Below, one piece after another: positions 20,421-29,890 of a stretch of DNA of 64,000 nucleotides. Positions within the stretch are counted from its first letter, which is position 1, and each line of letters opens with the position of its first letter. Made by a program: the position numbers and the translations under genes. The stretch spans positions 1 through 64,000 of the forward strand of contig NZ_VOHS01000011.1 in NCBI RefSeq assembly GCF_007896845.1, written 5' to 3'. Source of the stretch: Chitinophaga pinensis. GTDB lineage: Bacteria > Bacteroidota > Bacteroidia > Chitinophagales > Chitinophagaceae. Under the pieces are notes generated by a model. That model saw only the letters and a list, made by a program, of their open reading frames with translations. It had not been told where the DNA came from and searched no databases.

Positions 20421-21332
20421 TTATTGCCGGTTCTCTACGGAAGGCAGCTGCCAGAAGACACGGTTATTATTAGTGTGGTAAGTGATCACTTTTGTATTGC
20501 CTCTTACTGAGGTCTCAAACATATCCACGGCGGGGTCTTTACTGCCCGGCGGTAGCAATTCCACGTATTGCAACAGTTTGCCTGCTGAACGCGTCTGAGA
20601 ATCATATTCGCTGTTCACCGGACATATCAGCCTGTACATGTGTTCTCCCATGAATTCGTACAGATACTGTTCTTTCTTTGTCGGCACCTGATGATAATTG
20701 GCGCTTGCGTTCAGATACATCGGTTTTCCATTAACCAGCCGTTCCCTTACCTCTTCCACGCTCAGGAAATTACCTTTTTCATCCTTCACATATGCATTGT
20801 CCTGTGGATCCATATAGATCCATTTATGGAGCGATGATATATAAACGGCGTTGATGACATGTCCTCCGTCAGGCTCGGGGTATTTGGAAGAGAAGCAGAT
20901 CACACTACGGGATTTGAAACCCATCGAAAGAAAGATCTCATTCATGGCAATTGACAAGGGATAACAGCCCTGCCCTACTTTCTTTTCTCTATAGGTGTCA
21001 ATGATATACCGGGCCGTCAGCACTGGCAATGACCGCACATCCTCATGCGGCACCTGATTATGAAACCATTCCAGTAAACGGATCGCCCGTTCCGTTTCAG
21101 ATCCCTGTCCTGCAATACTGTCCAGCTGATAGGTATCACGCAGGGTCTTCAATGCCGGGTCTTCCGGAGACTGGTAGGTAAAAACAGGAAATGTCTGTTG
21201 CTGGGTCGTGTCATAGGGCGCTGTCTTTTTCAACTGACTTATCTGCAAAAGTTTCTCTTTACCGGGCTTCTGGGCGAAGGCCGCTGATGTGATCATACAC
21301 GTCAGTAAAATGGTCATTGTGGTATATCTCAT
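20421..21332 (-). CDS. Secreted transglutaminase-like protein
   Basis: The product has 303 residues with a signal peptide (to about residue 20, AAFA-QK). The transglutaminase/protease-like triad is visible as Cys in KVGQGCYPLS, His in DGGHVINAV and Asp in IYMDPQD. Such bacterial periplasmic proteins are usually peptidases or cross-linking enzymes, and the substrate here is unknown. It faces away from the LytS kinase gene, with 170 bp between the start codons. Confidence 0.85.
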   Translation of the reverse strand: MRYTTMTILLTCMITSAAFAQKPGKEKLLQISQLKKTAPYDTTQQQTFPVFTYQSPEDPALKTLRDTYQLDSIAGQGSETERAIRLLEWFHNQVPHEDVRSLPVLTARYIIDTYREKKVGQGCYPLSIAMNEIFLSMGFKSRSVICFSSKYPEPDGGHVINAVYISSLHKWIYMDPQDNAYVKDEKGNFLSVEEVRERLVNGKPMYLNASANYHQVPTKKEQYLYEFMGEHMYRLICPVNSEYDSQTRSAGKLLQYVELLPPGSKDPAVDMFETSVRGNTKVITYHTNNNRVFWQLPSVENRQ

Positions 21333-21503
21333 ACCTGCAAATATATCAAAGGAGCAAAACGGACAGGCTTATTTTAGACCAATGACGCTACGGATGTCTC
21401 AGATATCCACTTTTCTCCGTTACACAGGTACACGGCAGAAAACACAGGATTGGCGGTAACAAAGGTCCCGTTTACCGGGAAATACTAAAAACAGGAAAAG
21501 AAT

Positions 21504-22570
21504 GTGCAATTTAGCAGGATGAAACTGACATGGAATATACAGTGGCAGACGGCGGCTATGCACCTGCTGTTCTGGTCGCTGCTGATACTGTATCAGGCCG
21601 TAAGTTACAACTGGGAAAATACGGATCAATTAGGCTTCAGACTTGTGCCACAGGTTATATATGTATCTATTCCTGTTACCATTGTCATGACCTATATCAA
21701 TCTCTATATAACGATGCCTTTGTATTACTATCGCAGGAAGTATATACAATACGCTCTGATGCTTCTTGCTACGCTGTTTCTGAGCGGTCTTTCCATGAGA
21801 TTTCTTACACATACCTTCATATTGCCATGGGAAAAGGTACATGATCCTTTACGTTACGCGAGAGAGAATAAGCACTTCTGGATCCCGGTTCGCATATTCC
21901 GGATGTCATTACAAACCTACCCGGTTATTGCTGCAGCTTCCCTGTTGGAATTAATGCGTAAAGCGTATATACAGGAAAAACACCTTCGCGCATTGGAAAA
22001 AGAAAAGTTCTCGGCAGAAATTGCCTTGCTGAAAGCACAGATCAATCCGCATTTCTTCTTCAATACGCTCAACAGTGTTTATGCACTTACGCTGAAAGGT
22101 TCTGCCATGGCATCAAAAGTAGTCTTCAGACTTTCCCATCTGATGCGCTATATGCTCTATGATACCGGAGCAGATAAGGTACTGTTGCAGGACGATATTG
22201 ACCATCTGGAAAACTATATCAGCATAGAACAAATGCGTTTCGCTGATCGGCTGGATCTGAGCTTTGAATACTCCGGTGACATCGCTGGTAAAATGATTGC
22301 GCCATTGCTGTTATTACCTTTTATCGAAAATGCTTTTAAACATGGTATAGAGGAAGATGCAGGCTGGATCACCATCCATCTGAAAGTAAGCGGGACAGGC
22401 TGTTTCTGAAAGTGGAGAACAGTTACCCGAAACATTATATCCCTCAAAGCGGTGGTCTCGGACTCAGAAATGTACAACGGCGGCTTGAACTGACTTATCC
22501 CGGACGGCACACGCTATTGCTGAACAAAACAACCGAATCTTTTGAAGCTGATTTAAAGATAGATCTATGA
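21504..22570 (+). CDS. LytS/YesM-type sensor histidine kinase (frameshifted)
   Basis: The product has about 355 residues. Four hydrophobic helices lie in the first 150 residues. The His_kinase domain follows, with INPHFFFNTLNSVYAL (phospho-acceptor His), then an ATPase part with PLLLLPFIENAFKHGIEE (N box). The frame breaks at 22392-22394: one G added gives DRLFLKVENSYP and the G box GLGLRNVQRRLEL, with a stop at 22570. That stop overlaps the regulator start (ATGA), the usual arrangement for this pair. The start is either GTG 21504 (ribosome site AGGAAAAG) or ATG 21519. Confidence 0.9.
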
Positions 22571-23289
22571 GCAACATCACCTGTATTGTCGCTGATGACG
22601 AAGAACTGGCAAGAGAAATTATAGAAAACTACATCTCACAGTTATCCCAACTGGAATTGATTGCCTCCTGTACCAACGGCATGGATGTGTATAATGTACT
22701 GAGAGAAAAGCGTGCAGACATCCTGTTTCTCGATATTAAAATGCCGCAACTCAGCGGGATAGAGCTGCTACGTACACTCAAGCAGCCACCGGTTGTTATT
22801 ATGACAACTGCCTTTAAGGAGTTTGCGTTGGAAGCCTATGAACTGAATGTGATTGATTACCTTGTAAAACCGGTTTCTTTTGAGCGTTTTTTGAAAGCGA
22901 TCAGCAAGTATGAAACACTGACAGGTCTGACGGGGAGAACAGTCCTGCCGGCTGTACCTGAACAGGCTAACAGCGAAACGCCGGCGTTTATCTATGTGAA
23001 GTCTGATAAGAAAATGGTCAGGGTATTACTCAGGGATATTTTATACATAGAGGGGCTGAAAGACTATGTACAGCTACATACAACAGACAAAACCATCACT
23101 ACCTACCAGACCCTGACTTATTTTGAGGAAAAGCTTTCCGCCAATCATTTCGCACGCGTACACCGTTCTTTTATTATCTCACTTGACCACATCAGTTCTT
23201 ATTCTGCTACGCAGATAGAATTAGGTGTACACAGCATTCCCATAGGTGCGTCTTATGCCCGGAACATCCTGAAAAAGCTACAGGCATAG
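22567..23289 (+). CDS. LytTR-family response regulator
   Basis: The product has 240 residues. The receiver domain (1-120) has the acidic pocket DDEE, the phospho-acceptor Asp in ILFLDIKMP, and the conserved Lys in YLVKPVSFERF. The LytTR DNA-binding domain (about 140-238) is seen from IYVKSDKKMVRVLLRDILYIEGLKDY (split here by a proline-rich linker before it) to FARVHRSFII. It is translationally coupled to the kinase by a 4-bp overlap. The target promoters are not visible. Confidence 0.95.
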   Translation: MSNITCIVADDEELAREIIENYISQLSQLELIASCTNGMDVYNVLREKRADILFLDIKMPQLSGIELLRTLKQPPVVIMTTAFKEFALEAYELNVIDYLVKPVSFERFLKAISKYETLTGLTGRTVLPAVPEQANSETPAFIYVKSDKKMVRVLLRDILYIEGLKDYVQLHTTDKTITTYQTLTYFEEKLSANHFARVHRSFIISLDHISSYSATQIELGVHSIPIGASYARNILKKLQA

Positions 23290-23348
23290 CCCTGCAATCT
23301 TTAGATGACTACCTATGACTATGCCTGTTATAATGCGTATAATACTGA

Positions 23349-23596
23349 TCAGCACTCTGAATAATCAGAAGAGAATTTTCCATTGATCGCATACAGCTTA
23401 TCAATCCTGATTTCTGTCTGGTCTTCCAGTTTCAGCCATTGCAGGCCGTCCCGCTCGAAACGCTTTCAATAAGCCCATTGGCACGGGTAACACCACTATC
23501 TTCGTATAAAATGCCTACCTTCTGTTTACTTTCAAAAAGCTCCATTACATATGGATAAAACGTACCGCCAACCGGAATCGTATCTTTCTTGTCCAT
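23349..23596 (-). CDS. Small conserved-type protein, about 82 residues (frameshifted)
   Basis: The protein starts at ATG 23596 (MDKKDTIPVGGTFYPYVMELFE). As written it ends early at about 23432. Adding one base at 23458-23460 (or in CCC at 23450-23452) continues it as FERDGLQWLKLEDQTEIRIDKLYAINGKF to a stop at 23349. The small beta-rich shape, with GILYEDSGVTRANG then IRIDKL, is common in Bacteroidota as a short cytoplasmic protein of unknown function. It lies between the LytTR regulator and a divergent dehydrogenase gene. Confidence 0.65.
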
Positions 23597-23741
23597 GGTG
23601 ATTGTTTTTATGTACACAAATTTACCTATTAAAGATCGCATAACCAATCAATCCGGAAATTGTACAAATCAAGCGTAGATATGTATAAGTCCGCGCGCGG
23701 CCGGTGTAGGAAATTTGTGTTGTAATAAAAAGCAGACACAA

Positions 23742-24557
23742 ATGAAAAAGACAGTATTTATCACCGGTGCGTCATCCGGTTTTGGAAAAGAAACAGTGTT
23801 AAAGTTTCATAATGAAGGCTGGAATGTTATAGCCACCATGCGTAATCCTGAAAAAGAGACCGGACTGGCAGCGCTGGAGAACGTGTGGATCACCCGTCTG
23901 GATGTTACAGATAAAGCCAGTATTACGGCGGCAGTTAACAGCGGACTTGAAAAATTCGGGCGTATCGACGTACTCGTCAATAATGCGGGTTATGGTGCTA
24001 TCGGAACTATTGAAGCTGCTTCAGACGAAATCATCCGCCGCCAGTTTGAAGTCAACCTTTTTGGGGTGATCGATGTTACCAGAACGGTGTTACCTGTTAT
24101 GCGCAGGCAACAGGCTGGTGTTATCATTAATATTTCTTCTATGGGTGGTCGTATCACTATTCCTTTTGGCGCATTGTACAACGCTACAAAATTTGCGCTG
24201 GAAGGGCTGACAGAAGCAATGCAATATGAATTGAATCCACTGGGTATCAGATTGAAGCTGATCGAACCGGGCAGCTACCGCACGAACTTTAATGGCAGTT
24301 CTATGGACTTCTTTGGTGCAGGTGACGTAACAGACTATCAGCCTATCTTTGAGAAATTCACGGCTATTGCTAAAAGTCCCGGCCGTGGTAACACTAATCT
24401 TACAGAAGTCAGTGATGCCATCTATCTGGCAGCAACAGATGCAACAGAACAGTTACGCTATGTAGTAGGCGCAGACGCTGCCCACATGATCAATTACAAA
24501 CTGGAGAAAGGGGATCTTGCCTTTAAACAGATGGTATCAGGACACTTTGGTATATAA
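23742..24557 (+). CDS. Short-chain dehydrogenase/reductase (SDR)
   Basis: The product is a 271-residue classical SDR with the nucleotide-binding TGASSGFG motif, NNAGYG, the catalytic Ser in NISSMGG and YxxxK as YNATK. I chose ATG 23742, next to the Rossmann strand MKKTVFITG, rather than the in-frame start at 23715. It is followed 22 bp later by an AraC regulator on the same strand, which suggests paired regulation. The substrate is unknown. Confidence 0.93.
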   Translation: MKKTVFITGASSGFGKETVLKFHNEGWNVIATMRNPEKETGLAALENVWITRLDVTDKASITAAVNSGLEKFGRIDVLVNNAGYGAIGTIEAASDEIIRRQFEVNLFGVIDVTRTVLPVMRRQQAGVIINISSMGGRITIPFGALYNATKFALEGLTEAMQYELNPLGIRLKLIEPGSYRTNFNGSSMDFFGAGDVTDYQPIFEKFTAIAKSPGRGNTNLTEVSDAIYLAATDATEQLRYVVGADAAHMINYKLEKGDLAFKQMVSGHFGI

Positions 24558-24579
24558 TTCTCCGACGTATCTTTAGGTT

Positions 24580-25488
24580 ATGCAGAACAGATATGTAGAT
24601 ATCAACACGATCAGTGAATTGCATACATTCTACGGATGTGGCAAACCACAACATCCGCTGATCACCGTTATCGATCTGCTGAAGGTGAACAGGGAGAGTA
24701 TTCCCGCGGATGGGTCATTCTACCGGCTGGGCTTCTACAGCATTTTTTGCAAGCAGTTCAAAGGGCTCCTGAAATATGGCAGGTCACATTATGATTTCAG
24801 CGAAGGCTCACTGATGTTCACTGCCCCTCATCAGGTAACTTCCACCAGCAGGGATATGCAGATAGAAGAAGGCTGGGGATTGTTTTTCCATCCCGATCTC
24901 ATTAACAATACGACTCTTGGCAGAAAGATCAATGATTACACCTTCTTTCACTATGATGTGAATGAAGCACTTCATGTATCGGAGGAAGAAAAACGAACGA
25001 TTGGTGAATGTGTCAATAATATCAGGAAAGAGTATGCACAGAACATCGATAAACATACACAGGGACTTATTCAAAGCAACCTGGAATTGCTGCTGAACTA
25101 CTGCAACAGGTTCTATGACCGTCAATTCTTCACGCGGGCGCATGTCAGCAATGATACGGTGGAACGTTTCGAACACCTGCTGAAAGATTATTTTTCGCAG
25201 GATTCTCTGATCGAAGCTGGCCTGCCGGATGTAAAATACTTTGCCTCCCGCCTGCACCTTTCTCCCAACTACCTTTCTGATCTGCTGAATAAATATACAG
25301 GCAAAACTACGCAGGAACATATTCACCTGCAACTGGTAGAACGGGCGAAGGCACTGCTGTGGAGTTCTGATAAGCCGATCAGTGAAATCGCCTATGATCT
25401 GGGTTTTGAGCATCCTTCGCATTTCACGAAGATCTTTAAGAATAAAACAGGACGCTCGCCGAAAGCGTTCAGAACAATCAGAAATTAA
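24580..25488 (+). CDS. AraC-family transcriptional regulator
   Basis: The product has 302 residues. An N-terminal cupin-like region (FYRLGFYSIFCKQFKGLLKYGR) is followed by a C-terminal AraC double helix-turn-helix (VKYFASRLHLSPNYLSDLLNKYTG and ISEIAYDLGFEHPSHFTKIFKNKTGRSP). It is probably the controller of the preceding SDR gene. A TATCTTTA element just upstream (about 24568) may give it its own promoter. Confidence 0.93.
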   Translation: MQNRYVDINTISELHTFYGCGKPQHPLITVIDLLKVNRESIPADGSFYRLGFYSIFCKQFKGLLKYGRSHYDFSEGSLMFTAPHQVTSTSRDMQIEEGWGLFFHPDLINNTTLGRKINDYTFFHYDVNEALHVSEEEKRTIGECVNNIRKEYAQNIDKHTQGLIQSNLELLLNYCNRFYDRQFFTRAHVSNDTVERFEHLLKDYFSQDSLIEAGLPDVKYFASRLHLSPNYLSDLLNKYTGKTTQEHIHLQLVERAKALLWSSDKPISEIAYDLGFEHPSHFTKIFKNKTGRSPKAFRTIRN

Positions 25489-25551
25489 GGATTGTCAGAA
25501 AATTGGCTGTCATGTAGTACTATTATTCATACCTGCTTGATAGCATACTTA

Positions 25552-25607
25552 AACACTATAAAAGGAGTGGCTCTTCTTATGAGAAGAGCCACTCCTTTTA
25601 TAGTGTT
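25552..25607. terminator. Perfect 26-bp inverted repeat, likely bidirectional terminator
   Basis: The arms 25552-25577 and 25582-25607 are perfectly complementary and separated by the 4-base loop TATG. The outer AT part supplies A and T tracts on both strands. It lies between the convergent AraC and peptidase genes. Confidence 0.85.
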
Positions 25608-25719
25608 ATAAATTTATTGGCTAATCACCTATGCAAGTGAAGTTCTTTCGCTATCAAAGAACAAGTCACTTCATATCATATGCAGCCAATGATGAAGTTA
25701 AAATGCTGATTCGTAATTC

Positions 25720-26472
25720 TCATGGGTACAGTACCTGTGCGGCCTGTTTATCTTTTGTAGATAACACTGTCGCGCCGCTACCACACTGACCGCCATTCAT
25801 CAATGAAGACGCATCGGTACCACCTACACCGGGAACAGCTGTAGCGCCTGACTCACCGATAGAAGACCAGTTCGTATGTCTGAAAGACACATTATGTCCC
25901 ATCTCATGACAGATGGTACGTGCACGCTGTGCAAAACTATTGCCGGCAATATAGGCTTTGTTGATACGGATGGTGCTACCAGCGCGGCCACCGGAAGGGA
26001 ATGTACCGGAACCACATACGCCACTGCCCAGATTGCTGTCAACAATGATTACATCATAAGAAGAACCTGTGGTTACTGTCCAGTTGATAGAACAACCGGA
26101 AATAGCATTCCACTGGCTGATCGCAGAGTTGATTTCTGATGTCATGGAAGTCATGGAAGCATCGATACGCAGACGAATGTTTGTTACATTGGTAGCAGAA
26201 ACCAGACTACCTGTATAATACTGTTCTGTTTTAGGCTTACCTGAAGGTACTTCCATGTCTTTAGGGAATACGATGTCGCCTTCAGCAATAAACTCTTTTG
26301 CATTTTCGACAACCGCATTATCCGGGAATCCCAGATCGCGGATGTAAGCGCGTACTTTAGCTGCGTTATCGTACTCGGTTTGAGGCGTCTCGCCGGGGCC
26401 ATCGGCTGACTTTTTACAGGCTGCAAAACAAATGGTCAGGAGGAGCAGCAGAGGAAGAAACATGTTTTTCAT
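25720..26472 (-). CDS. Metzincin-like zinc metallopeptidase lipoprotein (M57 type)
   Basis: The product has 250 residues from ATG 26472, which gives a lipoprotein signal (CFAA-C-KKSAD). The zinc motif HEMGHNVSFRH fits HExxHxxxxxH, and a Met-turn candidate lies in SSLMNGG. It resembles the dual-action HEIGH/M57 peptidase group of Bacteroidota. The region between the signal and the peptidase domain (about 25-100) may be a pro-region. The enzyme is probably surface or periplasm anchored. An upstream in-frame start at 26574 is rejected because it has no signal sequence. Confidence 0.85.
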   Translation of the reverse strand: MKNMFLPLLLLLTICFAACKKSADGPGETPQTEYDNAAKVRAYIRDLGFPDNAVVENAKEFIAEGDIVFPKDMEVPSGKPKTEQYYTGSLVSATNVTNIRLRIDASMTSMTSEINSAISQWNAISGCSINWTVTTGSSYDVIIVDSNLGSGVCGSGTFPSGGRAGSTIRINKAYIAGNSFAQRARTICHEMGHNVSFRHTNWSSIGESGATAVPGVGGTDASSLMNGGQCGSGATVLSTKDKQAAQVLYP

Positions 26473-26811
26473 GTTGTTGCATTTAGGTTTTAAAAGTGAA
26501 AGATCAGGGTATGAAAAAGCATTATCAGGACGCAGAACATCATCACCATGCATGCTTGCTACATAGGATACCACAGGAAAAGTTATTCAATAGCTACAGC
26601 GTTCACTTAAACGTCGGTATACATTAGGCTCTCAAAAAAAGTTCTGCGAATTTGATTGATTACGATTTAGTTCAGGCTGACAGATTTAGATTCGGGTTTT
26701 ATCAATGTTACAAATATTTATTCAGGAAAGAAAGATATTTAATTGGGCGGCTGAGAAGAGATCTCAGTCAAATTATCTAAGTCGCCTCTCCCACTGATGC
26801 ACATACAGAAA
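26473..26811. other. Intergenic stretch without a recognisable gene
   Basis: This AT-rich sequence lies upstream of the peptidase gene and downstream of the DMP19-MORN gene terminator. It must hold the peptidase promoter. I see no convincing open frame or repeat. Confidence 0.5.
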
Positions 26812-26845
26812 AATGGGCCAAACCCCACAAAGAGACTGGCCCATT
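26812..26845 (-). terminator. Terminator of the DMP19-MORN gene
   Basis: A 9-bp stem (AATGGGCCA / TGGCCCATT) is followed on the minus strand by a T run, 14 bp after the stop at 26859. Confidence 0.75.
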
Positions 26846-26858
26846 ATATTAAAACAGT

Positions 26859-28177
26859 TTAATTTTCTTTTTGCTTTACTATCCGCACAAACTTTCCATT
26901 TTCATATTCTCTTATAGACTCTTCGTTACCATTATCATCATATTCAATATTAAGACCGTGCTCTAAGCCATTCACATAATTTCTTTTAAGCCACAATTTC
27001 CCGTTTTGATAACCATCTGACACCCCATTAGCTAAATAGTTTTCACAATTCACTACATAACTATAAAATGAAAACCTACGGTCTTCCTCTTCCTCAAAAT
27101 CATAATCGTGAAAAATACCATTCCCGTTAGTTAACGTTTCTTTTTGTTTTCATCAAAACAAATCAGGTATTCATTCAATTTATTGAAGCGTTCATTTTCA
27201 ATTTTTTTAATCGTGTGGTAACTTCTTATCTGTCCATCATCAAAATATCTCCTGATGTGAATTTTTTCTGTTTCGTCCTCCCAATATTGCGCTTTTATAA
27301 TGCCGGTATCATAAAATCTATCCCTGAATACCATATTCGAATTATAACTGTCTTTTATTATTCTTTTTGTGTGCGATTTCAATTGCCCATTCGGATAGTA
27401 TTTCAGTGTATGTTCCATGTTTTTAACAGTACTATCAGTTCTTTTCTCCTCATATGGCTGTCCTTCTTTGAATTTCTTTTCCCCAATCTGTTTACCTTTA
27501 CTGTAAAATATTTCCTCTATTTGAACACCGTCTACGTATTTTTCATATTTCCCTTCCGGCACTCCTTTCTTTACTTCTAAAACTTCTACAACATTATCGG
27601 TTTTATGCTCTACCCGGCCGGTATATTTTTTATCTATCGGTTTGATAAATTGCTCCTGATGTTCTCTGATGAAAGCTTCAAGGTCTTTGTATAATTGTGC
27701 ATTTATCTTGAAATAAGGAATGTTGTTTTTATTAACAGTGTCGGACTTTCCCTTCAGATAAAGGAAATACACCTTCTCGACCAGCTCATAATATTTCTTA
27801 TTGGGTAATTGCTTTAAGCCATTTAACACTGCCGGGAAATATTTATCATAACCATTGTCAATAAACTGGCTGAAACCACCATTTGTAACCTGACCGTCTA
27901 AATACCACCAGAAGAATAGTAATTTTTGCCCGGGTGATGTTACTGCAATTGCTTCAGTCAGGTCTTGTTGTTTTTTCTCCAGATATGCAGCGACCATTTT
28001 TGATAACGGACTTAATACAGCCCAGTTAAAATCCATATTATGCAATCTGTAATAATCAATCGGGGATATCTCTGGCCGGATCTGGTTTTCCGGATCAGTT
28101 TTATTATAAAGATCTCCGTTTAAATGTTCTTCAATGAATGCTTTGTCCCCAGTTGATAGTTTGTAATTAGTCTTCAT
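26859..28177 (-). CDS. DMP19/DUF4375-domain protein with C-terminal MORN-like repeats (one frameshift)
   Basis: The locus encodes about 439 residues. Residues about 40-190 fit the DMP19/DUF4375 family (LLFFWWYLDGQVTNGGFSQF, then FPAVLNGLKQL). From about 210 onward it has MORN-like toggles (GVPEGKYEKYVDG, YYPNGQLKSHTK, YFDDGQIRSYH, NGKLWLKRNYVNG). As written it stops at 27131 and a separate small frame continues to 26859. Adding one A to the run at 27141-27145 gives NKKETLTNGNG and joins them. ATG 28177 is preferred to the TTG at 28207. The codons are more AT-rich than in its neighbours. The function is unknown; MORN-variant proteins of this sort are often near toxin or effector genes, but none is seen here. 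Confidence 0.75.
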
Positions 28178-28284
28178 GGAATAAAATCTGTTTGGTTTTT
28201 CGGGCAATTATTGCCTTTGGGAGGCAATAAATATACACAATTATCATAATGCAAGACTAACTACTTTCCTACCACTAATAACAC

Positions 28285-28326
28285 AAAAGCGGACAATCCT
28301 TCAAACAAGAAGAATCATCCGCTTTT
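28285..28326 (-). terminator. Terminator of the SDR gene
   Basis: Arms AAAAGCGGA and TCCGCTTTT lie on either side of a 24-base loop with further pairing, and the minus-strand side ends in T residues. It is 50 bp past the SDR stop. Confidence 0.6.
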
Positions 28327-28375
28327 ATCTCCACAGCAGCGTATTACTGCTCAATTTTTAACACTTAATTCCTGA

Positions 28376-29116
28376 TTAAACAAGAACGCCGCCGCCATCC
28401 ACAGTCAGTATCTGTCCTGTTGCAAACGCCTGTTTCATCATATACACAAATGTCTGTGCAATATCCTCTGCCACACCCACTCTTTTCACCAGCAATGAAT
28501 TTCCCAGCGTGGTGAAAATATTCTCCCTATCGGCTTCCGGCATACCATTCCACAGATTCGTTCTTACTACACCCGGTGCTACCAGATTCACTCTTACAGG
28601 CGCCAGTTCTACCGCCATAGCACGCGTAAATCCTTCCATAGCCATACAGATGCTGGCTGCTACACCCCATCCTCCATTTGGACGCTGACCTGCATTACCA
28701 CCGGTAAGATTGATAGAGCCCCCTTTTCTGATATAGGGTGCCGCGTATTTTACAGCTGCAAATGCGCCCCAGTAACGCACGTTAAAAAATCGCTGTGCAT
28801 CTGCGATATTGGTCTTACTGATCTCCTGTAAGGTCAGGTTCTCCCCTGCCGTATAGATCAGGTGATCAAAACTACCTGCGCCTTCAAAAAAAGCACGGAT
28901 GTTTTCTTCATTTGACAGGTCAACGGCATATCCTTCACTACCGGCTGGTAATTGTTTGAGTGCATCGTTCATACGCTGTTGATTACCTGACACAATTACT
29001 ACTTTCGCGCCTTCTTCTGCAGCGGCAATTGCTGTTGCCAATCCGATACCGGAACTCGCGCCCAGTATAATTACCCGCTGGCCTTCTAATGTCTGTTTCT
29101 GAGTCTGTTTTTCCAT
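28376..29116 (-). CDS. Short-chain dehydrogenase/reductase (SDR)
   Basis: The product has 246 residues with GASSGIG, DLSN, a modified NAG-like segment (YTAGE), and the typical C-terminal end TGQILTVDGGG. At the usual Ser/Tyr-Lys site the text reads INLTGGNAGQRPNGGWGVA, so the canonical YxxxK is not evident. The chemistry may be altered, or it may belong to an atypical SDR group. It is divergent from a Crp-type regulator (about 100 bp between starts), the usual layout for a regulator and its target. Confidence 0.9.
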   Translation of the reverse strand: MEKQTQKQTLEGQRVIILGASSGIGLATAIAAAEEGAKVVIVSGNQQRMNDALKQLPAGSEGYAVDLSNEENIRAFFEGAGSFDHLIYTAGENLTLQEISKTNIADAQRFFNVRYWGAFAAVKYAAPYIRKGGSINLTGGNAGQRPNGGWGVAASICMAMEGFTRAMAVELAPVRVNLVAPGVVRTNLWNGMPEADRENIFTTLGNSLLVKRVGVAEDIAQTFVYMMKQAFATGQILTVDGGGVLV

Positions 29117-29217
29117 GATTATTCGTTTGATAGGTCAAAGGTCGCCCGCACCGGAATCATGGCACTTAACAAATGGTAAAAAAGGAATTCCTGCTTCAAA
29201 TTGCAGATATTTGCTAC

Positions 29218-29793
29218 ATGGATAGTCAGTTATTCAATTATCTTCAGCCGGGAAATGCTTTTACTGCAGCAGAACAGTCAGACATTCTGCAGGCATTTGA
29301 TAGTAAGACCTTCAAGGAAGGAGAAGTGCTGTTCCATTCAGGAAATGCCTGCCGGCAACTTTTTTTCATCTGTCAGGGTGTGATCAGAATATTGGTACAG
29401 GGAGACAATGGTAACGATGTGACGCACTTCTTTATCAATGAAAATCACTTCTGTACGATTCTAAAAAGTTTCACTACACAGACAGTCGCACATGAGTCCA
29501 TTGTAGCGGCCTGTGACCTCGAAGTATTGGTCATTGACAGAGCGGCTTTGCTGGATCTCTATAAGACTTATCCCCTGTTGAAAACCCTGATAGACGAACG
29601 TATACAACAGGCTTTACTGGAAAAAATCGTTACCCGTAATGCTTATCTGGGCCTCGATTCCACAGCCCGCTATCAGGTCTTTCTGGAAAAACAGCCGGAT
29701 ATTGCCAGAAGGGTACAACTGAGAGACATTGCCTCCTATCTGGGTATCACCCCGCAATCCCTCAGCAGGATCAGGCGAAACAAGGCCTTATAG
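29218..29793 (+). CDS. Crp/Fnr-family transcriptional regulator
   Basis: The product has 191 residues from ATG 29218 (MDSQLFNYL). An in-frame start at 29173 would add 15 residues not needed for the fold. The cyclic-nucleotide-binding-like barrel spans about 15-130 (KTFKEGEVLFHSGNACRQLFFICQG). The helix-turn-helix is near the end (LRDIASYLGITPQSLSRIRR). Like most Bacteroidota members it lacks the cAMP-contact residues, so its ligand is unknown. The divergent SDR gene is the likely target. Confidence 0.9.
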   Translation: MDSQLFNYLQPGNAFTAAEQSDILQAFDSKTFKEGEVLFHSGNACRQLFFICQGVIRILVQGDNGNDVTHFFINENHFCTILKSFTTQTVAHESIVAACDLEVLVIDRAALLDLYKTYPLLKTLIDERIQQALLEKIVTRNAYLGLDSTARYQVFLEKQPDIARRVQLRDIASYLGITPQSLSRIRRNKAL

Positions 29794-29890
29794 CTTTCCA
29801 TCCCTGCCGGAGAACCGTTCATCTAAAATGAAATGTTAATATTTCCTGTATTCTTGATTATCTTTTTCAGCTGCCTTAGCTTAGCCCATA

